Below are positions 19,249-28,001 of a DNA stretch of 64,000 nt, in pieces. Numbering within the stretch: the first letter of the stretch is position 1; every line of letters starts with the position of its first letter. Source of the stretch: Nocardioides sp. S5 (GTDB lineage: Bacteria > Actinomycetota > Actinomycetes > Propionibacteriales > Nocardioidaceae); contig NZ_CP022296.1 in the NCBI RefSeq assembly GCF_017310035.1, positions 2,046,001-2,110,000 on the forward strand, given 5' to 3'. Below the pieces are notes generated by a model. The model was given only the letters and a program-made list of their open reading frames with translations, made no database searches and had not been told where the DNA came from. The position numbers were made by a program, and so were the translations under genes.

Positions 19249-21230
19249 ATGACATCAGCGTGGATCAGTTGGTCCTGCAGTTCTTTTCTAGCCCAAACCT
19301 CGTGTGGCCAGGCATGGCCGCTGACCATCCCGCGGCCGAACGAATCACCGCGTTCCTTCGAGCCTTGGACTCTCGTGGAGAGTGCCCGTTGGTACTGCCG
19401 CGGCGAGACGTGGACGGCCAGCCGTCGACGGTCTATGTCGTCTGCTGGGATCACTCGCACGCGGGGCGCATGCGGCCACTGCTGCATGCTGCCGTCGCGG
19501 ACTATCTCAGCCCATTCGATGGACGCGTTGCCTCCCTGATGGCCGCCGATCCTGTGGAAGCTGCCGTCCTTGCGATGGTTGGCTCGGGGACGACGTTCGT
19601 CTTGCGACCGACCACGCAGACCGAGGGCCGCCTGGTCGTGGCACTGAAGCGCCTGGTGCGTTCGCTTCAAGGTCGACCCCGTAGGAACCCGGTACTGCCG
19701 AGGCCCGTGGGTCGAATGCTGCGGGAGTTCGATCTGGCATTGGCCGCTGGTGCAACCGAGCAATCTGCCGCCGTTCTCCAAGAAATCGAGCGCGCGGGCG
19801 GGATCTCCCATGAGAACGTTGCCTTCCTCCAGATCCAGAGGTTGAGCCGTCTCGGTCGCGACCGTGAACTCCTCGCTCACGGGTCTATGCCGACCGTTGT
19901 TCACACTGAGCCGCCTCAGGCGGTTCGTGAAGCCATCCTCGCGGCGTGGGGACGCTGCAACCTCCGGGCTGACGGGGCGTTGGACCTCGACGGCGCAGCT
20001 TGGCGCCTAGCTAATGAACCCATCGACATCGCGATGTTGGTTGGGGAGGGCATTGCGACAAGTGCCGATGTCGATGCCTTGTCGGTGGCGGCGCTCGTTG
20101 CGTTGGCCCGAGACGATGCTCGACTGGGCCTTGCGCTTTATGCGAGCGACCAACTGCCAGACGAACTCAAGCTGCGCCTCGCAACGTTTGTGGCGACAGG
20201 GGCCGACGATGAGGCAGGCGCTCAAGACCGTGAGCAAAGTTCGCAGACAGAGACGAAGACCGCCCCGACATCGGAAACCGTTGCCGATGATGGAGTTGTA
20301 TCAGTTGATTCTTGGTTCATGTGGCTCGAGGGGCTTGAGGACGGTGCCGCGACCGCTCCCGCTACGGAACTAGTCGAGGCATGGGAGCCGGCCTGGCGCG
20401 TTGACGCGCGACTGGCGCAGGCCATCGACGACCTCTCCGATCTCGCAACTGACGCGCTTCTGTCTGGAGTTGCAGCCTTCCTGGACACGGCTGACGCCGG
20501 CCACCCATCTCCTCGAACCGCAAGGGCGCTCGCAAGTCGGTATCTGATCGAGGAGCGCTTCGGGCCGGCCGACCTCGCGGCGCTTGCCGCCCTCGTTGCG
20601 ATCTTCCTGAGTAGCGCCCCGGGTCGGGACGAGTACACGTCGCTCTTGGACGACATTGCGACCTTCGCCCCGCAGTGGAGTTCAGTGGCGTCCGCAGCAC
20701 AGGCGCTAGACCTTGCCGACACGGTTGCTTGTGGTCCTCGAGGCGTCCCCGAGGCACAGGCTCAGTTCATCTCCACTGTTCTGGCACCCCTCAACGCTCA
20801 GCGTCAGCGTCTGACCAGCGGTCTTCGGTCGCTCGCCTCGATGATCACCACCGATGTGGGACTTGACTGGGACTGGACGGTCGCCGACGTCGGCGAGGCG
20901 AGCAACCCCGCTCAGCTACCTTCGGGACTGATCGTCCTGATCTACAGCCTGGATGCTGGAACGCTTGCAAGGGTCGCGGCGTCCCTCGCCGAGCAGTACC
21001 CGACGATCACAGTTCACCAGTCGTCGGACAAGGTGGGCACGCCCGCGCTCCGTCAACACAGTCGCAATGCCGACCTCATTGCGATTGCAACGGGCCGCGC
21101 GGCCCACGCAGCGACAGGCTTTATCACAGACAATGCGCGAGGCCGGATCTGCTACCCCGACGGGTGCGGATCCGCGTCGATGTTGCGGGTCATTGAATCT
21201 GGTCTCGACGAATTGCGCGCGACGAGCTAA
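19245..21230 (+). CDS. dpdD: DpdD, large Dpd system protein
   Basis: A 661-residue protein starting at ATG 19245, which overlaps the dpdK stop (ATGA). The N-terminal ~140 residues look alpha/beta, with a hydrophobic strand then ...VVCWDHSHAGRM; the middle is helical and repeat-like; a low-complexity acidic linker lies around 325-350. The C-terminal ~140 residues include a strand GLIVLIYSLDAGTLARVAASLAEQ and end near FITDNARGRICYPDG, suggesting another alpha/beta domain. I recognise no catalytic motif. It closes the operon and ends 3 nt from the convergent dpdB-like gene. DpdD is the remaining large, otherwise unassigned member of the Dpd set, so this call is by elimination and context. Confidence 0.72.
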   Translation: MNDISVDQLVLQFFSSPNLVWPGMAADHPAAERITAFLRALDSRGECPLVLPRRDVDGQPSTVYVVCWDHSHAGRMRPLLHAAVADYLSPFDGRVASLMAADPVEAAVLAMVGSGTTFVLRPTTQTEGRLVVALKRLVRSLQGRPRRNPVLPRPVGRMLREFDLALAAGATEQSAAVLQEIERAGGISHENVAFLQIQRLSRLGRDRELLAHGSMPTVVHTEPPQAVREAILAAWGRCNLRADGALDLDGAAWRLANEPIDIAMLVGEGIATSADVDALSVAALVALARDDARLGLALYASDQLPDELKLRLATFVATGADDEAGAQDREQSSQTETKTAPTSETVADDGVVSVDSWFMWLEGLEDGAATAPATELVEAWEPAWRVDARLAQAIDDLSDLATDALLSGVAAFLDTADAGHPSPRTARALASRYLIEERFGPADLAALAALVAIFLSSAPGRDEYTSLLDDIATFAPQWSSVASAAQALDLADTVACGPRGVPEAQAQFISTVLAPLNAQRQRLTSGLRSLASMITTDVGLDWDWTVADVGEASNPAQLPSGLIVLIYSLDAGTLARVAASLAEQYPTITVHQSSDKVGTPALRQHSRNADLIAIATGRAAHAATGFITDNARGRICYPDGCGSASMLRVIESGLDELRATS

Positions 21231-21233
21231 ACC

Positions 21234-22340
21234 TCACTTCTTGAGGGCGCGGAGCAGGTGGCTTGTGAGGACCTTGACGTCGTTTGGAGTGTTCTGGATA
21301 CCGTTCCATCGACGAACCTGCTCCTCGCCGAAGTCCCACGTGCCGCTGGTCCACGCACAGTGCTCGCCGAGGCGTCCCAGCGTCTTCTCGAGGTTCATAC
21401 CCGCGAGTTCTGCCGTTGGCACCCCATCGGTCAGCGCGTCCATCACGTAACCCATGGCCTGAATGCCGGCACCGTGCGTAAGCCGCGACTTGGTGGGCGC
21501 GAGATCCCAGGCCTCGGGGAACGCCAACTGCACAATCGTCCAGAAGTAGTTCAGATGGAGGACCATTTGGTCGACGTCGCCGGTGCCATCGTCGGGATTG
21601 CGATACTGGTACAGCGCTCCGTCGTAGAGGCTGTTTTCGATCATCTTGAGGACGCTGTTGTCCTTGATGTAACCCTCCGCCATTGTCGGCGTGGCGATGC
21701 GCCCGGCGAACGGCGCGCCCGCGGCCCGGTTTCCGAAGTTGAGTCGTGCTAGGACCTCGGCGGGGAGTTGCTTACGGGCGTATGCGGTGGGGAGGTGACC
21801 CATCGTGTCAGGAAGCAATTCGTGGATCAGACCCTTCGGCAGGGGCTTGGTGTTATTCACCAGGATGAACTGGCTGCGCTGCTCGGCCTCGCCACGCGCG
21901 ATGAAGGCAACCGCGGCGACCCCAAACTCTGCGAGGTCTGCGTCGCGGATCGCGGCGCTTCGCTGCTGGCCGTCTACCAGCCAGGCCGGCTTCTGGTCTT
22001 CGGGCAGTGACTCGTCGATGGGAATCACGAGTTCGCCAGCCGTCACGTAGTCGACTTGGCTCACCATGCCCGAGGCCTCGAAGTTGACGCGCTCGTCGAA
22101 CGCAACGACGACGGCGTTCGGCAGCATCGCGCCGTCCGACTCCAAGTAGCGCCGGATGGCCTTAATGTGGCTCAAGACCTCCGGGCGTTGGTAGCCCTGC
22201 AGGGTGACATCGTCGCGGTGAACCCGACTGACGGTTGCGAAATCGTGGATGCGCTTGCCGTCCACGCCGAACGTGTAGATGAACTGTGGACCCTGCCTGA
22301 TTCGCAGAGCGGGCAGTCGCAGTTCGTAGCGGTCAGCCAT
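21234..22340 (-). CDS. dpdB: DpdB-like DGQHR-domain protein, copy 1
   Basis: A 368-residue member of the DGQHR/DndB-like family (ParB-related fold). The signature reads DGQQR at 123-127, with Gln where the family name has His. It shares GYQRPE (~49), a HGxGIxAMG segment, HCAW and a NxxQNTP end motif with the 379-residue-class protein encoded at 23559-24695, so the two are clear paralogues. In Salmonella, DpdB works with DpdA to insert preQ0 into DNA. It is last in the minus-strand operon, and its ATG overlaps the dpdA stop by 8 nt. Which paralogue is the functional DpdB cannot be told by eye; they may form a heteromer. Confidence 0.82.
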   Translation of the reverse strand: MADRYELRLPALRIRQGPQFIYTFGVDGKRIHDFATVSRVHRDDVTLQGYQRPEVLSHIKAIRRYLESDGAMLPNAVVVAFDERVNFEASGMVSQVDYVTAGELVIPIDESLPEDQKPAWLVDGQQRSAAIRDADLAEFGVAAVAFIARGEAEQRSQFILVNNTKPLPKGLIHELLPDTMGHLPTAYARKQLPAEVLARLNFGNRAAGAPFAGRIATPTMAEGYIKDNSVLKMIENSLYDGALYQYRNPDDGTGDVDQMVLHLNYFWTIVQLAFPEAWDLAPTKSRLTHGAGIQAMGYVMDALTDGVPTAELAGMNLEKTLGRLGEHCAWTSGTWDFGEEQVRRWNGIQNTPNDVKVLTSHLLRALKK

Positions 22341-23562
22341 TGGTACTCCTGTGAGACTTCAGTTGCGCCATCTTCGTGGCGAGTACGGACATGTTGTGGA
22401 AACCGCGACGCTTGTTGCGTTCAGTCCCACGAAAGATCGCAATCTCGACACCATGGTCACGGCAGATCTTGCAAGAGCAGCGCGTCCACGGCGCGGCGGC
22501 GAGGGTCTCCTCGTATGCATCGCGGTACGACTTCTTGGTCCTGCAGACGAGGCTGTACTCCTCGAGTCGGTCGAGGCACGCCCTACGGGACGCGGCAGAT
22601 CCGTCGTAGGCCCGAAGCGCCTTGAGCGTCTCACGCTCGGCACTGATCGCCTCCGTCTGACTCACGTGCCCGGCAAGGATGGCGCGCTTCAGCGTGGGGT
22701 TGCCGTCGACCTGCGGAACGCGAATCGCAACGTAGGCGCGGTCCGGCGTGTGAAAGTTCTTGCGGTCGTCCATGAAGGCCTGGCGAAACGCTGAGGTGCT
22801 GTCGAAACTGGTCACGCCGAGGGCCGCGAAGTCATCCATGGACTCGACTCGCGTGATGCCGAGAAGATGCAGATGCGTGTCGCTCTTCAACACGCCACCG
22901 ATCTCATCCAGGCTAGCCAGAATCTCCCGGGTCTTGAGCGGCACCATGCCTCCGAGAGCGATGCGCTGGTAGCCCATGTCCTGGAGGGCTCGCACGCTGT
23001 CAGCGTAGGTCGCCGGGCTCCATCCTTGGGCCGCGCCCACAGGTTCGACCTCACTGGCGCGGTCGCGGCATAGCGACATGAACTCTTCGGCAAGTCGGAG
23101 CGTCAGCCTGCGTCGGGCTTCCCAGTCGGGATTGGCGTCTTCTCCATCGGTGCTTTCGGTGAACCCAAAAACCACATGGTCGGTGCTGACGCCAGCATCG
23201 AATCCGCACTCTTCGTAGAAGCTGAGGGTCTGCGCTGGGGTGACCGGGGGAGTCGGTTCGTCGATGTAGTTGAACGCGCCGTTGTCGCCTAAAGCCTCTA
23301 CACCGGGTGGGAGCCGGAAGAACTTGTGAACCCCCATCCGATGCATCCTGGCGCGTTGGGCGGTGGTGTACTTGCCAGCTCCCTTGATGGATCCGTCCAC
23401 GATGGACTTGCTGACCAAGATGCCGTGGTAGGGCGCATGGTCGAGAACCTCGTGCGCGTACCGGTCGTCGCGCTGACGGACGCGGTGCGCCGGGTACTCG
23501 TCGCGCATGAAGTCGTAGGCCGGGCTGACCAGATCTTGGCTGTCGGGGAAGAAGAACTTCAC
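22333..23562 (-). CDS. dpdA: DpdA, DNA 7-deazaguanine transglycosylase (TGT-like)
   Basis: A 409-residue enzyme expected to swap guanine in DNA for preQ0, using the base-exchange chemistry of tRNA-guanine transglycosylase. TGT hallmarks are visible: GDNGAF with Asp93 (general acid/base position), FDSTSAFR with Asp254 (nucleophile position), LGGMVPL (~203, binding loop region) and a C-terminal zinc site C-x-C-x2-C at ~362-367 with His at ~388. Start GTG 23562 overlaps the stop of the preceding gene (GTGA) and opens KFFFPDSQD; the longer frame upstream lies inside that gene and is rejected. Its place between two DGQHR genes and beside queC-E-D identifies it as the DNA enzyme and not tRNA TGT. 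Confidence 0.93.
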   Translation of the reverse strand: MKFFFPDSQDLVSPAYDFMRDEYPAHRVRQRDDRYAHEVLDHAPYHGILVSKSIVDGSIKGAGKYTTAQRARMHRMGVHKFFRLPPGVEALGDNGAFNYIDEPTPPVTPAQTLSFYEECGFDAGVSTDHVVFGFTESTDGEDANPDWEARRRLTLRLAEEFMSLCRDRASEVEPVGAAQGWSPATYADSVRALQDMGYQRIALGGMVPLKTREILASLDEIGGVLKSDTHLHLLGITRVESMDDFAALGVTSFDSTSAFRQAFMDDRKNFHTPDRAYVAIRVPQVDGNPTLKRAILAGHVSQTEAISAERETLKALRAYDGSAASRRACLDRLEEYSLVCRTKKSYRDAYEETLAAAPWTRCSCKICRDHGVEIAIFRGTERNKRRGFHNMSVLATKMAQLKSHRSTNG

Positions 23563-24695
23563 TTGCGCTGGGTCCGTTCCGCGAGGTAGGTCCGCACAAG
23601 GAAGTTGGAGAGTGCGCTGATGTGACGGGGGGTGTTCTGCAGGTCGTTCCACGCAAGCCCGAGCGCTTCCCAGGCCCCCTCGGTCCATGCGCAGTGACTG
23701 ACGATGAGGGTGAGTTCCTCCGCGGCAACCGCCCTGGCGTTGGGATCGTCGTCGCGGACGTGCGTCATGACCCGGTCCATTAGCCGACCCATCGCTCTGA
23801 TCCCTACGCCGTGCATCAGGCGACTTTCAGTTGCGGGTTTCGCCCAGGCGTCGTGGAAGACATCGTGAACGGCTCCCCAGTAGGCGATCAGCGCGCGCCG
23901 GATGCCTTCCGTGTCGGTGGTACCGGTGGCGATGTTGCGATACGGGAAGAGGACGCCAGAGGGCGACTCGATGGATTCGCGGATCGCTTCGATCAGGCTG
24001 GTGTCGGTGACGAACGTCGACTTCTTGTCGTCGGGAGCTGTGGACGCTCGCCGGATGATTCCTTGGAACGGCGACTCGCTGTCCTGGTTCAGCATGTCAA
24101 CGAGGGCGGATGGGAGTTGTCGCGTGGCCATGCGGGCCGACGGCACCCGAGCAATCTCAGGCAGGAGTTCCGTGACCAGACCGGTAGGTAGGGGTTGCAC
24201 GGTGTTCACCCGTAGGAACTGCTCGCGCTGCAGTTCCAGTGTCGGTGCGACGAACCCGGCTACAGGGACAGGAAGCCGGCGGTTCTTGGTCCGCGCGAGC
24301 GCCAAGCTGCGTTGCTGGCCATCGACGATCCAGGCAGGACGCGGACCGTCAACGTCTAGTGCGATCGGAATCTCTAGTGTTCCAGACACAGCAAGACCGT
24401 CGCTGGTTGATGGACCGCGACTTGACTTCCACCGGACCTCGGGCGGAAGTGCAAGAATCAACCCGTTCGGGAACAAGGGGTCTTCCGAGTCCAGATACTC
24501 CTGAATTTGCTTCACGTGTTTCTGCTTCTCTGGCCGCTGGTAGCCAATTAACTTCCCAGCCTCGTCGCGACCGATCCGAGCAACGTCGGCAACGAGGTCG
24601 ATCTCTTCGGCAGCAAGGGTGAATAGGTACAGCGGCATGTCTCCACCTTGGAGCACCTTCAGTGCTCGCCGCTCTAGCCACTCCATCTCACTCAT
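23559..24695 (-). CDS. dpdB: DpdB-like DGQHR-domain protein, copy 2
   Basis: A 378-residue DGQHR/DndB-like protein with DGQQR at 125-129, GYQRPE at ~51, SRLMHGVGIRAMG and a NDLQNTP motif near the C-terminus. It is the paralogue of the protein encoded at 21234-22340 and lies on the other side of dpdA. The stop overlaps the dpdA start (GTGA), and its own ATG overlaps the stop of the dpdC-like gene (ATGA), so all four are probably translated as a unit. By place immediately before dpdA it is an equally good candidate for the true DpdB, the ATP-dependent partner of the transglycosylase. Confidence 0.82.
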   Translation of the reverse strand: MSEMEWLERRALKVLQGGDMPLYLFTLAAEEIDLVADVARIGRDEAGKLIGYQRPEKQKHVKQIQEYLDSEDPLFPNGLILALPPEVRWKSSRGPSTSDGLAVSGTLEIPIALDVDGPRPAWIVDGQQRSLALARTKNRRLPVPVAGFVAPTLELQREQFLRVNTVQPLPTGLVTELLPEIARVPSARMATRQLPSALVDMLNQDSESPFQGIIRRASTAPDDKKSTFVTDTSLIEAIRESIESPSGVLFPYRNIATGTTDTEGIRRALIAYWGAVHDVFHDAWAKPATESRLMHGVGIRAMGRLMDRVMTHVRDDDPNARAVAAEELTLIVSHCAWTEGAWEALGLAWNDLQNTPRHISALSNFLVRTYLAERTQRK

Positions 24696-25561
24696 GCTGT
24701 GAACGCTTCCTCAAATAGTCCGGAGAACCTGCGCTGCTCGCACGCGATGCCGGATGCACGCAGTTCTTTCAGCGCAACGGTTTTCGACAGGCGTGGGCGC
24801 TGTGCGCGCATGTCGCGAATCAGTACGCGGATGGTGTCGTCCGAGACAGGACGACGGTCGTACCGCTCGACCTGGCTCGCGTCCTGAGCCCAGTCGGCCC
24901 AGGCTTGACGCACCGCGTCCGAACTCACGCACTTGCCGTCGGCCAGTTCCAGCCATCGGATGGCCATCCGGGTGTTCAGGCTAGACACGGTGCCGCCGAG
25001 CGCTGCACGCAGATTCCGGTTGGAGGCCACGCGCACGGTGGCTGGCGTGTTTGAGGCTCCTCCGATCACCACTGTGGTTTCAGGGTCGAGGGATCGCAAA
25101 CGCGGCGACATGGCTGATGCATAGGTCTCGGACAGAACCCAGATCGCCGGGCGGCTCAAGGCGGGTTCGCTGCCGTGAGGGAGGAGATCCCACCAAGCCC
25201 TCGCATCGCTATTCCGCGTGGCGACCGAGTCTGACTGACGTCGAGCAAAGGTCGCCGCGTAACTGGGGGCACTGTCGTCCACCCTGCGCAGGCCGAGGCC
25301 CGCGGATGCAACGAAAACGTCAGGTTCCCATCCAGTGCGCTGAGCCGTTGCTGCCAAGCGCTTCGCCTGAGTCCAGGTTTCGCCCTTGTAGAGATCGAGC
25401 AGGCGGCCGACCGGCGGTTCGGCTTCCAAGCGTGCACGCCACTCCGCTGCCCTCTCGCCGACGGTGCCGGCGGGCAGGGTGCTGGCCCTCAGGGTCTCAG
25501 CCGGTGCGACCGCCTTCCGGTCTGTGCACGTGACCACGATCGTCAGTTTTCGGTGCGACAT
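24692..25561 (-). CDS. dpdC: DpdC-like protein (YaaA/DUF6884-like), probable preQ0-in-DNA tailoring enzyme
   Basis: A 289-residue protein. Start ATG 25561 opens [16 protein letters not shown]; upstream in-frame sequence is arginine-rich noise in the divergent promoter region. The N-terminal half resembles the YaaA/DUF6884 pattern: a hydrophobic strand followed by CTDRK, then [10 protein letters not shown] (~61) and FVASAGLGL (~84) with a following P-x-Y-x-A-T-F. The C-terminus is helical, ending in a possible helix-turn-helix (~235-285). DpdC converts inserted preQ0 to the amide form (dADG) in Salmonella. First place in the dpdA operon supports the name, but the family link is from pattern memory only. 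Confidence 0.62.
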   Translation of the reverse strand: MSHRKLTIVVTCTDRKAVAPAETLRASTLPAGTVGERAAEWRARLEAEPPVGRLLDLYKGETWTQAKRLAATAQRTGWEPDVFVASAGLGLRRVDDSAPSYAATFARRQSDSVATRNSDARAWWDLLPHGSEPALSRPAIWVLSETYASAMSPRLRSLDPETTVVIGGASNTPATVRVASNRNLRAALGGTVSSLNTRMAIRWLELADGKCVSSDAVRQAWADWAQDASQVERYDRRPVSDDTIRVLIRDMRAQRPRLSKTVALKELRASGIACEQRRFSGLFEEAFTA

Positions 25562-25663
25562 GACCCCTCGATGGTGAAACTGCAGTTCGGTTCCGGCTAC
25601 TCTACATCGCAGTTTCCGGGTTCGGAGCTCACATGGCCGGCGCGTAGTGGAGAGGTGGAGATA
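25562..25663. promoter_or_regulatory. divergent dpdC / queC promoter region with inverted repeat
   Basis: These 102 nt separate the divergent modification operon (minus) and preQ0 operon (plus). A perfect 8-bp inverted repeat, GAAACTGC at 25576-25583 and GCAGTTTC at 25609-25616, brackets a loop holding CTACTCTAC (25597-25605). That loop contains -10-like hexamers on both strands (TACTCT plus, TAGAGT minus). This geometry suits one operator controlling both operons. AGAGG at 25651-25655 lies 8 nt before the queC ATG. No regulator gene is visible nearby. Confidence 0.45.
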
Positions 25664-26362
25664 ATGGGCCGTAAGGCGGTAGTGCTGCTCAGCGGGGGTC
25701 TGGACTCGACGACGGTCCTGGCTGTCGCGAAGGACCAGGGCTTCGAGCCGTACGCAATCAGCTTCCGCTACGGCCAGCGGCACGTAGTCGAACTTGAGTC
25801 TGCTCGCCGGGTTGCTGCTGGAGCAGGCGCCGCGGGGCACGTGGTTTGTGACGTCGACCTCCGCGTCTTTGGCGGTTCGGCGCTCACCGCCGACGTAGAC
25901 GTGCCAAAGCACGAGTCGGCGGATGAGTTGTCGGATAGCGAGATCCCGATCACGTATGTCCCGGCGCGTAACACCGTGTTCCTGTCATTCGCACTCGCGT
26001 ACGCCGAGGTCATCGGCTCGACGGACATCTTCATCGGTGTCAGCGCGCTGGACTACTCGGGGTATCCGGACTGCCGCCCGGAGTACATCGCGGCCTATGA
26101 GCAGATGGCGAACCTGGCGACCCGAGCGGGCGTGGAAGGCAACGCAGTCAATATCCACACGCCGCTCATCAATCTGACGAAGGCGCAGACGGTCGAACTT
26201 GGGACGCGCCTCGGCGTCGACTACTCGCTCACACTGTCGTGCTACGACCCCGACGCGGAGGGGCGCGCATGTGGTCACTGCGACTCATGCCTCCTGCGAC
26301 TGCGCGGGTTCGCGGACGCGGGCCTCGCCGATCCAGTCCGCTACAAGGAGGCGACTGAGTGA
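25664..26362 (+). CDS. queC: QueC, 7-cyano-7-deazaguanine (preQ0) synthase
   Basis: A 232-residue enzyme that makes preQ0 from 7-carboxy-7-deazaguanine, ammonia and ATP. The PP-loop motif LSGGLDSTT is at ~9-17, and the C-terminal zinc site runs C...C-x2-C-x2-C (from [17 protein letters not shown], ~194-210). Start ATG 25664 is chosen because it gives the standard [12 protein letters not shown] opening and has an AGAGG site; the open frame upstream is promoter region. It is the first gene of queC-queE-queD-VUT, sharing GTGA with queE. In this setting preQ0 is destined for DNA, through DpdA, not for tRNA queuosine. Confidence 0.95.
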   Translation: MGRKAVVLLSGGLDSTTVLAVAKDQGFEPYAISFRYGQRHVVELESARRVAAGAGAAGHVVCDVDLRVFGGSALTADVDVPKHESADELSDSEIPITYVPARNTVFLSFALAYAEVIGSTDIFIGVSALDYSGYPDCRPEYIAAYEQMANLATRAGVEGNAVNIHTPLINLTKAQTVELGTRLGVDYSLTLSCYDPDAEGRACGHCDSCLLRLRGFADAGLADPVRYKEATE

Positions 26363-26994
26363 CGTACAAAGTTAAGGAGATCTTCTACACGCTGCAGGGG
26401 GAGGGCACCCACGCCGGTCGACCGGCCGTGTTCTGCCGCTTCAGTTCGTGCAACTTGTGGACCGGTAGGGAAGTCGACCGCGCGCGTGCGGTCTGCAAGT
26501 TCTGCGACACAGACTTCGTCGGAACTGACGGTGAGGGCGGAGGCAAGTTCGCGGACGCCCAGGCGCTTGCCGACGCGATCGCCGCGAAGTGGCCTGTCGA
26601 TGGCGGCGGCCGCCCGATGGTCGTCTGCACCGGCGGTGAACCTCTCCTTCAGTTGGATGCGCCGGCCGTGGATGCGCTCCACGAACTTGGCTTCTACGTC
26701 GCAGTCGAGACGAACGGGACGATCGCCCCGCCTCAGGGCATCGACTGGCTCTGCGTGAGTCCCAAGGTCGGATCGGAACTCATCGTCGAGAAGGGTCACG
26801 AACTCAAGTTCGTGATCCCCCAGGGTGGCGTCGACCCAACCACCTTTGAGCACCTTGAGTTCGAGAGCTTTCGCGTTCAGCCGATGGACGGCCCCGACGT
26901 TGCCGCAAACACGGAACTGGCCGTGAAGTTCTGCCTTGACCACCCCCTCTGGCAGCTCAGCCTGCAGACCCATAAGCACCTAGGAATTCCGTGA
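26359..26994 (+). CDS. queE: QueE, 7-carboxy-7-deazaguanine synthase (radical SAM)
   Basis: A 211-residue radical SAM enzyme that contracts the ring of 6-carboxy-tetrahydropterin to 7-carboxy-7-deazaguanine. [13 protein letters not shown] (~11-23) is the typical opening. The cluster-binding cysteines at 31, 46 and 49 give C-x14-C-x2-C in place of the classical C-x3-C-x2-C, a variant known in a QueE subgroup. A GGEP-type CTGGEPLLQ lies near 90. GTG start overlaps queC, and the stop overlaps queD, both as GTGA. Confidence 0.94.
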   Translation: MTYKVKEIFYTLQGEGTHAGRPAVFCRFSSCNLWTGREVDRARAVCKFCDTDFVGTDGEGGGKFADAQALADAIAAKWPVDGGGRPMVVCTGGEPLLQLDAPAVDALHELGFYVAVETNGTIAPPQGIDWLCVSPKVGSELIVEKGHELKFVIPQGGVDPTTFEHLEFESFRVQPMDGPDVAANTELAVKFCLDHPLWQLSLQTHKHLGIP

Positions 26995-27365
26995 GCTACG
27001 AATCTGAGATCTACCGCGAGTTCACCTTTGAGGCTGCGCATCGACTGCCTCACGTGCCCGAAGGGCACAAGTGCGCTCGGCTGCACGGCCACTCATACCT
27101 CGCCGCCGTCCACGTCTCCGGGCCGGTGGGGGAGCAGACCGGCTGGGTCCAGGACTTCGGCGACATCAAGGCCGCATTCAAGCCGCTCGAGGACCAACTC
27201 GATCACCATTACCTCAACGATGTAGCCGGCCTCGACAACCCGACTAGCGAGGTCCTTGCCAAGTGGATCTGGGATCGGCTCGTCCCGGAACTTCCAAACC
27301 TCAAGGAGGTACGGGTCCGCGAGACTTGCACCTCCGGATGCATCTACCGCGGAGTGGAACAGTGA
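26991..27365 (+). CDS. queD: QueD, 6-carboxy-5,6,7,8-tetrahydropterin synthase
   Basis: A 124-residue enzyme of the 6-pyruvoyl-tetrahydropterin synthase fold, making 6-carboxytetrahydropterin from dihydroneopterin triphosphate. Zinc ligands are His17 (AAHRLP) and His32/His34 (LHGHSY), and the catalytic Cys28 lies in [16 protein letters not shown] and the C-terminal [13 protein letters not shown] stretch also fit. GTG starts inside the queE stop, and its own stop is shared with the transporter start. The GTP cyclohydrolase (FolE) that feeds this step is not in the window, so it must come from elsewhere in the genome. Confidence 0.94.
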   Translation: MSYESEIYREFTFEAAHRLPHVPEGHKCARLHGHSYLAAVHVSGPVGEQTGWVQDFGDIKAAFKPLEDQLDHHYLNDVAGLDNPTSEVLAKWIWDRLVPELPNLKEVRVRETCTSGCIYRGVEQ

Positions 27366-27949
27366 CTGCGCAACTGGAACGCGAACCACTAACGGCAGGT
27401 GCTGAGCGGTCGAGGCTCGCCCTCAGCGTGGCTCTCGTCGCCTACGTCGCGGCTGTTGTCCTGGCCAATATCGTGACGGAGCGGCTCGGGCTCGTGTCTG
27501 TTGGCTTTGGGCTGCTCGTAACGGCAGGTACGTACGCCGCTGGCTTTGCACTCCTGGCGCGCGACTTCGTCCACCGATTCGGCAGCCGAGGCTGGGCCAT
27601 CGCCGCTATCGCACTCGGCGGGGCTATCTCGTGGGCGCTCTCATCGCCCGCCCTTGCGGTCGCCTCGACGGTCGCGTTCGTGAGCGCCGAACTGGTCGAC
27701 TTGGTCGTCTATGAGCCGATCAGGCGCGCGAAGGGGTTCATTCAGGGAGCCCTCGTTTCCAACATCGTCTCGGCGCCGATCGACACGTTCGTCTTCCTGT
27801 CGCTTGCGGGCTTCCCTTTGACGCTGGAGACGGTCGGCGGTCAGTTCATCGGCAAGGTTTTGTGGGCGACAGCCATTCCTCTGTCGCTCTACTGGCTGGG
27901 ACGTCGCTGGTTGACGTCCCGCAGATCACGCGACCAGACGACCGGGTGA
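27362..27949 (+). CDS. VUT/YhhQ-family transporter, probable preQ0/7-deazaguanine precursor importer
   Basis: A 195-residue membrane protein with about five or six hydrophobic segments (from ~21 on: [15 protein letters not shown], then ~43-60, ~78-100, ~105-120, ~138-158 and ~165-185). The [17 protein letters not shown] and [14 protein letters not shown] segments match the COG1738 (DUF165) family, whose E. coli member YhhQ imports preQ0 and preQ1. The GTG at 27362 overlaps the queD stop, so it belongs to the preQ0 operon; the longer frame upstream is queD read out of frame. Its presence suggests salvage of precursors alongside de novo synthesis. Substrate is inferred from family and operon. 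Confidence 0.85.
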   Translation: MTAQLEREPLTAGAERSRLALSVALVAYVAAVVLANIVTERLGLVSVGFGLLVTAGTYAAGFALLARDFVHRFGSRGWAIAAIALGGAISWALSSPALAVASTVAFVSAELVDLVVYEPIRRAKGFIQGALVSNIVSAPIDTFVFLSLAGFPLTLETVGGQFIGKVLWATAIPLSLYWLGRRWLTSRRSRDQTTG

Positions 27950-28001
27950 CTCGCCACGGCCGGCTTCCGCGAACATCAGGTCTCCTGAGCGTAAATGAGG
28001 G

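Noticed and set aside
25553..25663. Longer QueC start upstream of ATG 25664
   Set aside because: The added residues have no family likeness and cover the divergent promoter and inverted repeat. ATG 25664 has an AGAGG site and the normal N-terminus.
25562..25663. preQ1-type riboswitch ahead of queC
   Set aside because: The 102-nt gap lacks the short C-rich hairpin with A-rich tail of preQ1 riboswitches. The inverted repeat is better placed as a DNA operator.
25664..27365. queC-E-D as a tRNA queuosine pathway
   Set aside because: No queF, queA, queG or tRNA TGT is present in the window. The operon is divergent from the DNA transglycosylase operon.
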